Shown: piece after piece, positions 35,600-49,019 of the stretch
Layout: each line of letters starts with the position of its first letter
How positions within the stretch are numbered: position 1 is the first letter of the stretch
DNA from: Pegea sp. RAD2-039
Lineage: Eukaryota > Chordata > Thaliacea > Salpida > Salpidae
Assembly: GCA_034620365.1 (NCBI GenBank)
Contig: JAQGEQ010000010.1
Coordinates: 186,001 to 250,000 of the forward strand
DNA length: 64,000 nt
Direction: 5' to 3'
The notes under the pieces: generated by a model
What the model was told of the DNA's origin: nothing
What the model saw: the letters and a program-made list of their open reading frames with translations, nothing else
Database searches by the model: none
Translations under genes and position numbers: made by a program

Positions 35600-38500
35600 T
35601 TAACAACTGATTAACTACAACAAAAGGTTGATTCACAAACTGGATATTTAATAAACTGTTGTTGCTTGTTAAAAGTAACAGGAGAAAATCTTTTATCAGT
35701 TTTAGTGAACACCAACTGAGCTTGATCGTTTTCAAGATTTGCCTTCCAGCTACAAAGACAAGCTTCAATATCAGCCAAATCGATTAATTAATTGAAGTAA
35801 ATGCTGAAAGATCAAATACTCTTTAAATTTAACTGTCACATCGTTTGATCAATTTTGTAAAAGCATGCAACAATCTTATTCTCCTAAAATCTTAAATTCC
35901 CTATTTATGCATTTTAATCAATTTAAACTAATTATGACAAATAAAGTTAGTATATTCTATTTCTTAACTGTATTATATTTTTACTTTGGTTCTTTAAACT
36001 ATAAATTACTTGATAAACAGCCATCAATACTAATCAATAAGACTCAAAAACTTTAATTAAATTCAATTTTATTTCTAAAGATTTATTGTTTAACTTTAAT
36101 TCAGAATTGTTAATTAATTGCAGTAAACCTTCAACTAAATGTTTAAAATAGAGTTGGTGATAAAACAGTAAATACGCAAAATGTGGTTTTAGTTTTTATC
36201 ATTCAATTGTAAGCCTCAATTATTATTTCTTTGAAGTTATCTAAACGTTTGGTTTTCTTTAAAACAATTGATGTAAAATTATGTTTTGCCTAGTTTCTTC
36301 AACTATTGTGAAGTCTTAGTTTTTGTAGTATCATATAACGGTTAACCTTTTAAACTCTGTGCAAATCATCACCTAGTCTCTAAGAGTTCCTGTTTATTTA
36401 AGTAGTTGGATCACTGTATGCTTTCTTAGCAAGTTGATAAAGAAAGTAAATTAGGAAACTAAATTGTATAGTTTAGATTTTTAAAACTTTTTTTTTCATT
36501 TTCTAAAAGTTCATTTTTTCAATCATATCTGATTATTTCCTATAAAACATATTATAATAAATTTAGTGTAATATTTGCAATAACTCAATAAATTGTAGAA
36601 ATTTATTAGTGTTTTGAAATTTTATATCCAAACTAATATATATGATTTAAATCTATTTTTATATATGGCATCTTGATGATTTATTGCCAGCTCAAGTACA
36701 TAATGAAAATTTGTATATATCTATATAAATGTTATAAAACAACTTATATATAAACTTTTTTATCATCTACTTTAAGTAATATTAAATCTTAACTAACTTT
36801 AGTATAACTTTGTCAAATATGTCCTAGAAAACAGTAGGTATAATTAATGTAACTTAAAAAAAAGCTTTAAAGTTTTAAATGTTAATCATTTTCACAGTAA
36901 ACTATCTAAGTAGATGATAAGATATTTCAGTCACTGAAAGCTCTATTGAAACTAAATCTTCGGCAATTACTATTATGAGACGAGCTATCATTGACTTGAA
37001 TATTCCTTTATTGTGATATATAATTTTACAAGTGTGTGTTTTGAAAAGACTTTAATCCCAAAAAAGATACTACTCAAAAGAAAATGGAACAATTTGTACC
37101 CTCCTGTGCACTTTTTGTAGATGTAATTTAAAAAAATGTTTTTCTGTAAACTATGTGATAATAGCAAAATTGTTATCTTTAAAATGAACTTGTTTTGATA
37201 TCAGCAAACGAGAATTTACTGAAATTGTAGTAATGTATTTTTTTACTTTAAAAAACATACTTTTAGCATATAAAAATATATTAATGTTTACTTAATAAAG
37301 TATTTGTTAGTTGCATGGCTTTAAACAAAAAAAGTCTTAAGTATATATCATTTATTCATTAAATTTAACTTTTAAAATGTTTTAATGAGTTTTCTATATA
37401 GATTAATAATTAATTTTCTTACAGTATGATCATAATTTTAAAGAAAAACTTTGCAAAGATAACAAAGCGTTTCAAAAATCATGAAGCTATTCAAAAATAA
37501 ACCACAAAGTTCTTGTTAGCCACAATTGAAGAACAAAATTAAATCAAACTTATTTTTCATTCTGCAAATTTAAACAAGATTATCTTTTATTATTTGTTTT
37601 ATTCTATAGTTTGGCCAGATTAACTTTAAACAAAACACCTCTATTTTAAAACTTACATAAAACATTTTCATATAAGAACACAACCACAAAAAGTAGCTTA
37701 AATCATACTTCATTTTAGATGTAATGCTTCTAAAAACCGCTAAAAGCTCGTAAAAGTACTTCAACCATATGATGTGTAGAAGGAAATGAAAAAAAAAGTT
37801 ACACCATCATTACCATTTTCATAAAATTGATTAAACCATTTAAAAAGCTTATTTCTCGTAGCAATTTCTTTTAGTTGCTATTTCTACTTTCTTTGTTTTT
37901 AAAGCTATTTTCAAATTGCTTCAATAGCTTCTAGCAAAGTCTAGTATCATTGGTGAGTGACGTCACTTTTCTCATAGTAAACCGCTCGCAAATAAGTCTT
38001 TAGTGAAAACTAAAACTCATTAATTGACATTAACGAATTAGCTACACTTAATTTGCATAATTCATTTCAATTTAAGCATTTTATTCATTGTTTATTTAAA
38101 ATTTGATTGAATTTACTTTTTTATTTGTTGTTCTTATCTCGAGGCTAAGACAGTTAGAGTAAATAAACAAAAAAATGATTTCTAAAAAAGTATTTTTCTT
38201 TTGCTTTTAAGCTGTGGTCAGTTTCTAGAAATTGTTGGTACAAATCAGATATTTGATACTAAGTGATTTCATCAAGTTATTAAAACTAACTCACTAAGCT
38301 TTACAAATAAAATTGTAATCTGTTAGCTGCTTTTAAAAAGATCTAACTTAAAAGTGAAAATTTTTAAGGATTATACTTTTAGTATATTTGCGTTTCATAA
38401 AATACTGAAATCTCTATAAAAGTAGGTTTAAAAAATACTATTTGAAGTTTTGCTATGAGGCTCGACCTGTGTTGATATAACAAAAGTAGAAATAACAAAA

Positions 38501-41500
38501 TATCGTGATCATTGTAACACTGTATACAACATTCTTCTCTTTTTGCTAAAAATATCTGAGTATAAATAAAGCAAACTAACTTTGGTTATAATTTCACTAA
38601 TTCAAATGGATTTTCATAAAGTAGATACTTTTACAATCTCTAGAGTGAAGTATTTTGAGTTAGTTGTTCAAAAGCCACAAATGTTTCCAACTTACGCTAA
38701 ACTTTTTTGTTTGTATAAATAATGAACCAACATTCTTACTATTATTAAAATTATTAAACGTGACGACTTTTTGAAAAATCAAAATACAAATTAACCTAAA
38801 TCTAGAAACTATTCTCACACTTACGTTATGCGTGACAAGGACAAATTATTAAGATCAAATTAATATTAAGATGGATAGCTAATAAATGTAGCAAAAAAAT
38901 GTAAAAATTTAACTTTTTTTGGCAAATAAGTTTTAAAGGTGCAGAGTATTTATCAATCACTAATTTCTTATATATGTGGAAAGTTAACTCATGTTTACTG
39001 TAAATACTAAAATGAAGTGTATGAGTTTGTAATTTTAAAGGAACATCAAGTTATTAAATCCTTAGTGAATGGGTTTACATGATTAAATTTGAAAATAAAA
39101 AGCAGTCTTACGAACGGGTCTTTCCGATTTTGTAAATGTTTTATATCCAATTTGATATACATTTGTTTTCGTGTAAAACATTGAACTAAGAAATGATGTT
39201 AATAATTCAATGCAGGTATTTACAATAAGAGAAGAGTTATAAGGAAATCTAAAACATTTTTTGCAAATTCAAAAACATAAAATTTTTGGTAAATCTTACT
39301 TCTTAAATAATTACGCAAACATGAATAAAATATTTTTTTAGTTTTTTTCTTTAAACTTTTGAATGATTGTATTTAAAAAATCTAAATATTGAATATTGAA
39401 CCGTAGATAAAGTTAAATAACATTGAATCTACAGATAAGACCAAAAAATTACTTTTTTTGCAATGTAAATCAAATTAAGAAAAAAATTAAAAACTAGATA
39501 AAATTAGGGTGAAAAAATAACAAAAAAAATGAACTTACCACAGTGACAAGATAAATATAAAAAATAAGATAAATTTAATAACTAACAAAATAAATATTAA
39601 AATTCAAGTAATTACAATAAAAACTACGAATGAGTTTTTTAATACAACTTGCTCCAAGGGCTGTCAAGTCCTCAATTAATTGCAGTGTTTGTTATTTCTA
39701 AATAAAAGCTTAACAGCAAAAAGACAAGTTTGTGTTTATAAATCAAGTAAAATTCGAAACAAAAGCTTGAATGGTAGCCAGTACCTTGTCAGAACGTTTT
39801 AGATGAAGAATTAAGTTTGAGTCAACAAAGAGGTTTTTTGAAAACCTTTTTCTACAAAATGTTTAGCTAAGACGTTTTTACCTTTCCATAAAGATGTAGC
39901 TGCTTCAGATCAAAATGATGTAAGTGATAAAAACATTCAAACTCTCTTTTATACTTCTTTAAGTTCTTCGAAATTAAATTTTGCGTTGAAGCTTACTCAA
40001 AGATAAATAATTTGAAGATGAATTACTGATTTTAATTACTGTAGATTCTTTAAGTTATCTTAGAAATAAAAGTAACAAAAGTTCAGATGAAAGGGACCTA
40101 TAACAATGTAAAGTATGTTATAAATGCAAGGTTAAAGGTTGCTATAGATCAATTAAAACGATCATGGTTACCAGCTAAATATATAGAAGCTCTATAAAGT
40201 TTACGTGAGATGATATAATTACAAGGTCATAAGACGATACATAGTTGGCATTTTTACATTTTTACTGTAGAATTAGTATAAAAAGTCTCGAAACTAAAAG
40301 CATTTCTAGCTTTAATTCAACAACTTTTCAAGTAACTAAGATAGGAATGAGGTAGATATAAATAAAAAAGTCATTACTTTACAAAAGGTATTGCTTTAAG
40401 TTAAAGACAACCAAATGTACTAAAAATAATCAATCAAAGTTTCGCTTGACTACATTGTAAATGACAAAAAAATTACTTCTGCGACCTCATTGTTTCGATA
40501 ATAAATTCTGAAATCTGTAGATTTCGAAGTCAGCATCGCATAGAATTAACGATTAAATTTATTCAGCTAATAGTGTGAGCGCGTAGACGATTTTTATCAT
40601 CTAGGCTGCTAAATGTTAATTTCTTCTAACAGAGATTGAATTTGGAACAAAATTGATTTCTGTGTCAAACGAAGAAATCTTCCAGCTTTTCTCGTTCAAG
40701 AAAAGATTAGAAAAACTTTTTCGATGTTAGTGTGCCAAGAATAATTTGAAAAATTGTCAGGTTGCAAGCATGGATAGTAAGATCGATACACTTCAATAAA
40801 TGTATCTTTTTTAAATCTATCAATGAACTTTAACAAAGTTGAAATAGTTGCGTTTTCATCGACTAATTTCATTCAGGACTTTTCTAACTTTTACTCAACA
40901 TGCAAAAACATTATTTTACTTCAATAAAACCTCTGCTTCAGTTGTTTCGAGAAATTATTTCTAAATAAAAGCTTTTTTATATACTTTTTCTGATTTAACT
41001 TCTTCATCTTAGTTTTTACAATAGTAAAGTTGATGTAAAACAAAAATACTTTATTAAAACTTCTTTTAACTAAATACTTTCCACGCAATACACGATGTGG
41101 TTTTGATTTTTTAATGCATTCTGTTTTTACTAAAACAGCTTGTCAAAAAAAAATAGAAAAAATTAGACGAGTATTTCTACTGACGGAAAACTTTGACGGC
41201 GTGTTGATTTAAGTTCACTGCTTTAAAAAACTTTTTAAATTTCACAATGAAATTGAAAATCGAAATTATTGAAAAAAAAAAACAGAAATAACTTTGACAG
41301 AATGGAAGATATTCTGAGTAGAAAAACAATTTATAAAACAAACTAAAAAATAAAAGAAGACAAGTAGATGTATGACGAAGGCACTATTAGTATGGGACGG
41401 TAAAATTCGGAAAATACGATTAAATGAAGACGATTGTCATACAGAACTTGAAGTGATTTAAATTCTAGTTGGCAAAATTGTTGATATTTGCAATGTTATT

Positions 41501-41970
41501 TCAAGCAGTTAGTTTTCCGCTTCCGGTTATGTTGCTAATAAACCAAAACAATAAAGATGAACACTTGCAGAGTAAATGACAGTCATTAACAAATAACAGG
41601 AAACTATTATTGGGTCAAATGGAAGCATTGGGTCATGAACAGTAAACAACTATAAAAAAGTAGATGAAAGTATCACAATATTTTTTACACTTGATCAGAG
41701 ACATTTTATAATTATTTTTGCTCCAGCAAAATTGAACCTTCACAACGCCTAGTAAAATTACAATAGCTACGTAATTCATTGGTAGCAATAAGTTTTACTA
41801 TAGTTGCTGTATAGATAAACCACAATTTATGCAGACTTCAATTCGACTGTAATACGTTAATGGCTAGCATTTGAACCGGTTTTAACTTAAATCTATAAGC
41901 ACATAGAAGTAAAAGAGGTTTTTAAAAAATTGTCGCAAACATAAATGTAGCAGCTTTTGAAAGTATTACA
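35600..41970. other. Intergenic region downstream of RASGEF1
   Basis: A+T-rich, no gene recognised. It holds one more TGACGTCA (37958-37965), some protein-like but stop-broken pieces at 39.78-40.88 kb on the minus strand (see the separate entry), and a plus-strand 29-codon frame at 41372-41461 that begins MTKALLVWDGKIRKIRL. That start resembles the first strands of a PB1-type domain, but it ends too soon to judge. Open frames at 35565-35768, 35865-36056 and 37570-37764 look like noise. Confidence 0.35.
40696..40872 (-). pseudogene. Possible relic coding fragment, family unknown
   Basis: This is a 58-codon minus-strand frame with balanced composition (TLLKFIDRFKKDTFIEVYRS, then YYPCLQPDNFSNYSWHTNIE) in a slightly GC-richer stretch. 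About 0.9 kb further along the same strand a 30-codon open piece reads LWKGKNVLAKHFVEKGF between stops (about 39820-39910). I do not recognise either. They may be parts of one decayed transposon or gene, or chance. Confidence 0.2.
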
Positions 41971-41977
41971 ACAAAGC

Positions 41978-41983
41978 TTTATT
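41978..41983 (-). terminator. Poly(A) signal of RASGEF1
   Basis: This is AATAAA on the minus strand, about 120 bases past the RASGEF1 stop codon at 42104. It is the first canonical hexamer I see in that direction. Confidence 0.5.
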
Positions 41984-42103
41984 AACAAATTCTGAATTTC
42001 TTAGATGAGTACTAAAGTTTGTGTGCACTCATCCATAAAACAAAGAACCTTTCTCTTACCATCAACAATTGCTAACCAATTTATTTTTCGAGTCACAATT
42101 GAT

Positions 42104-45100
42104 CTACAGAGTTTTGCTTTTTCCTTTAACACAGCCAGCCGAGCTAACGTCTTCTTGTATTTCTTCTTGCCTTTTGATCTTCAGCAACTTGTATTGTTGT
42201 TTTTCAAAGTGATTAAAAGGTGCCTCTCGCTTGTATGACGTGAGGTAAAGCTCTAAAATTTAACATATAAAATAATGAAAAGAAGTTTTTTACTAAGTGA
42301 TTTATAAAGTAATTTAGTTAACTGATAGTTTACTATCTCACTGTAGCTAACATGATCTTCAAATGATCCTTTTATCTCAAATTTCATTGTAAAAAGATGA
42401 GTCAAAAGAATTCTACTTGAGCATTTCACTCTCATTCAGGTGTGAAGCCTTCCCTATCACTCTCGACTTCTCATGGACTTAGTTGAGTTCACTAAAGGTT
42501 GAAGACTTGTTTCTTGTCTTATTTACCACATAGTGAAAGGTGATTAGCTTTCAATGTAAACATATTTATCTTTACGTTGATGACTTCCATTGAAAAGGAT
42601 TTTGTATACATGAGTTGTAATGAAAGTTATACTAAGTAATGTACTATCATGCTTGCTCAGATTGAGAGTGATCAAACACAGCTTAGGTTTGACTTTTTGC
42701 AAATTTTTTCTTATGAATGTGTTTATGTTCCGACAATCTTTTGTGTATATACAAGAATCACTTTACTCACCATCATCAGACCAAACGGTTGTGTTAAGAA
42801 GAAAATTTTGTATTTCCTCATCTCGTTCATAAGGAAGTTGAAACCTTTTCCAATCTTCTATTGGACGCAGAAGCTTTGACAACCTTTTAAGTTTCTGATA
42901 AAAAATAAAATATTTGAGGTTTTTGAAACTAAAAAACAATTTTAATCTTTCATTTCGCAACAAAACTGTTAAATGTTGCAAAAAATTCCGATTTTACAAA
43001 TTATTTTGGATTTTTGAACAAAAACGTCATTATGAAACTTCATATTACCTCCCAATTAATTCTCCCATCTTTTTTAGTTGTTGGTGTTGTGTAGTTCAGC
43101 AAAAAGTAAACGTCTTTCATAAGAACTCCAACAAAAGGAACAACTATCTCGCCATGGGAGACAGTTTCTTGCTCATCTATCACTGTTTCTGTTGTTTTTC
43201 TTCGTTGAAATGTTGATGGAAATTTAAGACGAAATCTCGGTGAATTTGCTTTTCCATTTTGATCTTGATCATATTCGACTCCTGAATCTCCAGGCAGTGA
43301 TGTTGTAGATGACACTGATCCTGATGAATGGTGTGATATCATTGAAAGACGATTAATTGTTTCAGCTCCTGCTGTGGTCTCGCTTTTCTTACGAAGATAA
43401 TTTTCAATTCTTTCCGAATAGATTTTGCGGTAATTGAGAAAGTTGTTACTTGGATCAAAAACATTCTGTTCAAGAAAAAAAAACAGTTGAAAGAAAGAAG
43501 ACGAAAATCAATAAACCTTTAAATGTTCGAATTTCGAAATCTTTAAGATAATAAAGCTATGAGAAGAAAAGCTTATTTTACAAGATTTAGCATTCTTATT
43601 CACAGAAGTAAACATCATCAATACAAAGCTGTTGTACTTAGATGACGTACCAACTTTCGCGTACATTTACGGCACCGTTTTACAATTTTGTTAAACAAAT
43701 ATTGTAGAAGCAAATATAGCGTTCAGTTACTATATCAATAAGCTGAGCCTACATTCATTTACCTGTACCCTGGTTAGTTCAGTTAACCTCAGCTTGTTCC
43801 AAGTCTTCTTTAAACGGATTACTGACCCATAATTTAAACCAGATAAGATGGCCATCGAAGTGTTGAAGTTAGATAACTGGTAACATCGGTCAGCCACTCG
43901 AGAAAAAAAGGTAATGACTTGTCGAGCATATTTACGACGTCTACACTATAAGAAAAAAGAAATATGTTAGTAACGAATAAATTACTTTTTTATAGAAATT
44001 TTATTTTTAAAGAAGATGTGCTCGATGTTGTATGGTTTATAATAGGCCCTACGTAATGAGTAAACGAACTAATTTTTTTGAGCTTTCAGTAAATAGTGAC
44101 GTCAGTAAATTCTATTCATCGAACAAACAAGAGTTTGTCTAAAAGGAAATTTGCGAGACTAATACTGGTGGTAAGAAAGTGTTTTGGCTGATTTTTAAAA
44201 GAATATGAAAGAATGTGAAGACTGCAAACGTCATATATGTCTATTTAAAAATTATTAGATGTAAATTTGACATAATCTGAGTAAAAACATGAAAAAGTAT
44301 TCAAGAAAAGTTAACTGGAGTAAAATGAATGAGTTTTATGAATCATAAGTGCAAAAATTCTTTTAAACTTCTAACAACAGCTGCTTATTATAAAATGTAA
44401 AGTCTGATTAATTCTATATTAAAATCTTCTCAATCTCATTTTTCACCAAAATTCTTTTTACACAGCAAAGGAATTTTAAGGAAGCAAATTTTATTGTTGA
44501 ACTTGCTTTTAAACTTGGAATGAATTATTTGTTATTACATTTCGGGTGAACTGCTGCTGTATCAACCGACAGTAGCCGTTAATTGACTAAATAAACATAT
44601 ACTACAAATAAAATAGCAGTTTTAATAAACTAGAAAATTATTTACAGCCAATATAAACAAGAACATTCAACTTAAACTGAACTTAATTCAATTTTACACA
44701 AAGCTGAATTTTGTTACTTCATTGATAATAAAAGTTGCATTTAAAAACTTACCATACAGATAATTGTTCCAACTAAACGGCTAAGCCTGTTAAACCAACG
44801 GACAGATGCTCCTAGGTTACTCTTTGATTCGTTATCTGAATCATCTGGAAACATTTGCATCAGTTCCTCAGTGCCAACATGTTTTAGAAGATCCTATAAA
44901 GATGATCACATATAAAACAAATCTGAGCAAATTTTACGGTCAATTTATTTAGCATTAAATAATAATTTAAAGATAAAACATCAGACAGAAGTTAACAGTT
45001 TGAATCGATTCCAAGCTAAGCTTTAACTTAAATGATTTTACTGATGAAGTTAACAGTTTTAAAAAGCGTTTCACTTCCGCAGTTAGAAGCAGGAAGATCG

Positions 45101-46175
45101 ATATTTGGACGTCATCAATCCGCTTGCAACTTACAATCTCTATGAGAGCCAGTTGCTTAGCAAACTCATTGACACGAGTCGCGTCCTTCTGTGCTCTGAT
45201 GTATTTGACGATATTGTCACGTGTTTTCCGCACTTTTAGATTCTGTTTCTCAGGATCAGACTGGCTGAGAAATTGCTCGTAGTGTTCCTGAGCTGCAATT
45301 CCGCGCGAGACACAATCCATGACGTCCGTACAAGATCGCATCAGTTCCTATCCAAAAATCAAGGATGACTTTTTTAGATCAAATGTAAACCAAATCAAAC
45401 TAACCTCATTATCACCATGACAACTCTTGATGACGTCATTCAGCGTCCACATGATCTTCTTGTTGCGAAAGTCGGTCGGAAAGTGTCGGACCCATTCGTG
45501 AAGGACTAAAACTAGGCGACGTCGCAGACAGAGACACTTAACCCTGATTTCGGGGTACTGATCTGATCCAGATGGTTTAGGGCTTTCAGGAGCTGGTACG
45601 TTGATACCATCTTCGAAGTAAGCTGACACAATTCCTGAGTCACGTGATACAAGGGAAGTTGGGTCAGATCCACTTTCAAGAAATGGAGCAGGAGGTTCCT
45701 CGTTTGGGCAGTCAGTGATTGATTCGCGAAGTCTGCCGCGTCTACGTCTTCGGATTGTGTCTTCGCCTTCTGGCACGTTAATAGATACTTTGAATGAATA
45801 TAAGTTTGTCCCTTGAGGTGCACTGACGTCATCACCGCCGTTTCGCACTTGCTTCCGGCGCCGTTGACCCGGATGTTGTATCCGTTTGCAAGCGCGACAA
45901 ATATCGCCTCGGGGAGTAGAGATCACTTCAGAGGAAAATGAGGTCTCTAAAGGAATCTCTTCTTTTGCGATTCTTTGTATTTCAGTGAGGAGCTGATGAG
46001 GAGAAAGAAATAGTCTTGATCCGAGGAGGAATGTGTAAAGATCGTGATCTTGATCTTCAAGAGCGATGATGTTAGTTTGATTCTTTGTTATTTGATCTTC
46101 ATTTATACTTGAGAGATCTGGTTCTTCTAATACAAACTTTAAAAGATCTTCGGGACACATGGGCACTTCTGTCAT
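42104..46175 (-). CDS. RASGEF1-family guanine nucleotide exchange factor, 7 exons
   Basis: The RasGEF catalytic domain loads GTP onto Ras-type GTPases; vertebrate RASGEF1 proteins act on Rap2. Exons: 46175-45405, 45347-45135, 44893-44753, 43945-43763, 43465-43049, 42894-42771, 42252-42104; 665 residues, against roughly 480 in human paralogues. Seen: RasGEF-N start LYTFLLGSRLFLSPHQLLTE (46-65), its second half LHEWVRHFPTDFRNKKIMW (225-243), DLLKHVGTEELMQMF (329-343), WFNRLSRLVGTIICM, SNFNTSMAILSGLNYGSVIR, LKKTWNKL, IVVPFVGVLMKDVYFLL, LPYERDEEIQNFLL and LYLTSYKRE. The last two identify RASGEF1 rather than SOS, RalGDS or RapGEF. The extra length is mostly a basic, proline/serine-rich insert (about residues 75-215) inside RasGEF-N and a Ser-rich insert of about 60 residues in exon 5. 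A strong acceptor (AG at 46221-46220) lies 45 bases before the ATG, so at least one 5' exon or a trans-spliced leader exists. Confidence 0.94.
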
Positions 46176-46197
46176 TGTCTCTGATGACGTGATGATG
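44097..46197. promoter_or_regulatory. CRE palindromes within the RASGEF1 gene
   Basis: Three perfect TGACGTCA octamers lie inside the gene: 44097-44104 (intron), 45431-45438 and 45824-45831 (exon 1). Imperfect versions TGACGTGA and TGACGTAA occur at about 46184-46196, just before the ATG. The exonic ones could reflect coding constraint. Confidence 0.35.
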
Positions 46198-46221
46198 ACG
46201 TAATAATTACGTAGATGAGCT

Positions 46222-49000
46222 GCATAAGAAGATTTTTTACAACAAAGGAAAAAAAAACAACAGAGGTCACGTGATTTGATAACAACTACTCGATTTACTA
46301 TCAGATTAGTTTGAGTGGTAGCGAGGCTGTGGTAAACAAACTACAAAAAACAACAACAAACCTTGATCAGGAGAATGGTAAAGTATTTAATTAGGATCGA
46401 GCGTGCTGCTCACGGCAAAAAAATTTCAATTAAAAGCTGTAAGACATTAAAGCAATTAATCAATGCAAAAAAGATTTTTTTTTATCTGATAACTAGATTA
46501 AAAGCTTTGTTAGAAGAAGACATGATAAATAAAATTACTTTTGTAATAGTATTTGTATTCTAAATACACTTTAATTTATTTTAATCATTCGATTTCTGTT
46601 TGCATTTCGAAAGATAGCTTCAATTGTTTTACTTCAGACATCTCTTAACATGTTCCAGATGTAAAAACATTTCGAGATATCTCTAATTTGTGAATCAAAT
46701 ATATGCCCTGTATATTGTTAAGTAACAAATTTCCCAAAAAACGCAACTAACTGAGAATAAAGTCCATCGGATAAGAAAATATCTTTGAATCATGGATCTA
46801 GACTAGTTGACGCCGACTCTATGTCACAAGGATAAGTTGAACAGACTTTTTAGATTGTCATGTAAATGGTGGGACTTTTAGGTTATTACTTCCCGTTTTG
46901 CAAAAGTGTCCAATGAAAAAGACTTGAACATCAATTAAAACAATAATGTTAAAAAAAAAAGTTTGATTTCACTGTCTAGTGTGAAGTTTGTGTCTTCAGT
47001 ATAATTATCTAACTTACGGCTTACTTTGAAAACAAATAAAATCCTTTTTAGAGATCACGTAAGCCTTGAAAAAGATTAATGATATTTTATTCTATGAGAA
47101 TATTAGTTATAAAACCAAACTGTTTTTTGAAAAAACCTCTTATCGACTGTTGACATGATTTTATTTCTTAACAAAAAAATAACAAGCAACTTACTAAAAA
47201 AATATTTAGTTTCAAATAAATAGTTTTGAGCGTAAACAAAACTTTAAATAAAAATAACTCTCTGTGGAAATTTTTGTTTATTTCAGGATAACTTATAAAA
47301 GTTTTCAATAAAAATTTCAACAGCATTATAATTAATATAACTGTAAAATTTCTGAAGATCAACTTGTATTCAATCAAAAATATCAATTTTTATTGTTTTG
47401 AAGGAGAAAATTTGACGTTAGCCTTCGCCCTTAACTTAAATATAAGAACAAAAACTAAGAGTTCAAAAAGTTGTATCTTGTTAAGTAAACACTGAATAAA
47501 AAAGATTTCTTCAGTTTGAGGGAAATAAAGCTGGACTGGAAAACGATATGCAGTGAAAATTGAGATAAGTGGAAGAAAAATAAAGATTGAATTTAGATAT
47601 TAAGACAGTAGTTTGCAGGTGTATGTCACTTTTTAACCACTTTCTATTACACTTAGCCACGTTTTATCTCATTTCTATGCTTATACTTTTCAATGTTTTT
47701 GTTTCATGAGCAAATATTCTTTAAATAACTTTAAAGCAACCGACTTTTTAAAAATAAGTTGATGTTGTAAATTCTCAATCAGTTGTCAATAAAGCTTTTC
47801 ATCTAAAAAGAACAGGCAAACGATATCACCTAAACAAATATACCTAATTAAAGGATCGATAAGAAAGAGAAATTATATTCTTTGTCCTGTAGCTTTATTA
47901 ATTAAATTTTCACTAACATTTTTATACATATTTGATAACTTAAAAAGGTATCGAATAAGATGTTAATTAATTTTATAAAAAATAGCCATCACTACTAAGT
48001 AAATACTAGCTCATCGACTTAACTCTATTTTCTTCTAAATTAATAACGAAATTGACTAAATTATAATCACGAACGCTTTTTACTACTTCTTGCTGTTAAC
48101 AAACCTTTAAAATCAAAAGCAAAGAAATAAAAAAAAAGCTCCGCGCTTACAAACAACAATTTTGACTAACAAGGCCAAGTAAAAAACAGTTTCTGATGCG
48201 TTGCGTTACCTTTTTTCCCTTTTTTATTCTCTTGTTCTCTCATCTAACAAAGAAAAAACTTAGTAAGCTACCTCGACGAATTTAAGTATATCCTAAGGCA
48301 TTTTTAAAATAGATTTTTACACAACTAAGATTTTCATGAATTTTGTTGGGGCGATTTTTCCTGCTAACCAGTAAAACAGTTATTTTAGAAAACAGGAAAA
48401 TATAAAAACAGAGAAAATGAAACAAGAAGTTGATCAAACAGGATCTGCTGTCGATTGCATGACATCTACTTTACGTCAAACTAAACAGTTATATTACAGG
48501 ATCAAAATATCATTCTGAAATAAGCTTTTAAAAACTTTATAAAATATTTTTCCACCATATCAACGAATCTACAAGTCCTTATAAATCACCAATACCAATA
48601 AAGAGCTTATTAAAAACTTTTAGTACTTCTAAAAACTCTCAATTCAGTTAGCAGTATTTTAACAAACTTAACCTTTAAGTAAAATCAGTTCATAATACAT
48701 ATATTCTTTTATATATAACACAAATAATGACCAGATAGTAAACTTATTATAAACCATTCATATCCGGTTTTATATAACTAGTTACGTTCATTTATTCAAG
48801 TTTTATTTTGTGTGCTTCACATTTTCAAGCATTGGACTGTAGTTTTCACTAGACTCTACTGATTTAAATATAAAAACAACTCATCAGACCTCCTTATGTT
48901 CATCTTTTAGTGGTTTCATAAAATTCATGTTATTGTTGTTTTTGATATTGTACGATGATAAAGTTAGAATTAATACTAACAACTACTCGCTGAAACACGC
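46222..49000. other. RASGEF1 upstream region; no gene seen
   Basis: This contains the polypyrimidine tract of the first RASGEF1 acceptor (46224-46260) and then A+T-rich sequence. If a 5' UTR exon exists, this is intron. The frames at 46363-46563 (+) and 47168-47386 (-) are not convincing. Confidence 0.4.
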
Positions 49001-49001
49001 A

Positions 49002-49013
49002 TTGCCATGGCAA
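49002..49013. promoter_or_regulatory. RFX X-box-like palindrome
   Basis: TTGCCATGGCAA is a perfect 12-bp palindrome followed by C. It matches the X-box consensus (GTTGCCATGGCAAC) at all but the first base. RFX factors use it in promoters of ciliary and other genes. No transcription start is visible beside it. Confidence 0.4.
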
Positions 49014-49019
49014 CTTAAA

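Noticed and set aside
41372..41461. Plus-strand 29-codon frame starting MTKALLVWDGKIRKIRL, faintly like a PB1 domain
   Set aside because: Too short, no clear donor and no partner exon; resemblance is too weak.
42005..43216. Several plus-strand frames antisense to RASGEF1 (42005-42238, 42620-42832, 42649-42879, 42914-43216)
   Set aside because: All lie opposite verified RASGEF1 exons and are shadows.
45512..45835. 107-codon minus-strand frame overlapping RASGEF1 exon 1
   Set aside because: Alternative frame of the RasGEF-N coding exon with no independent features.
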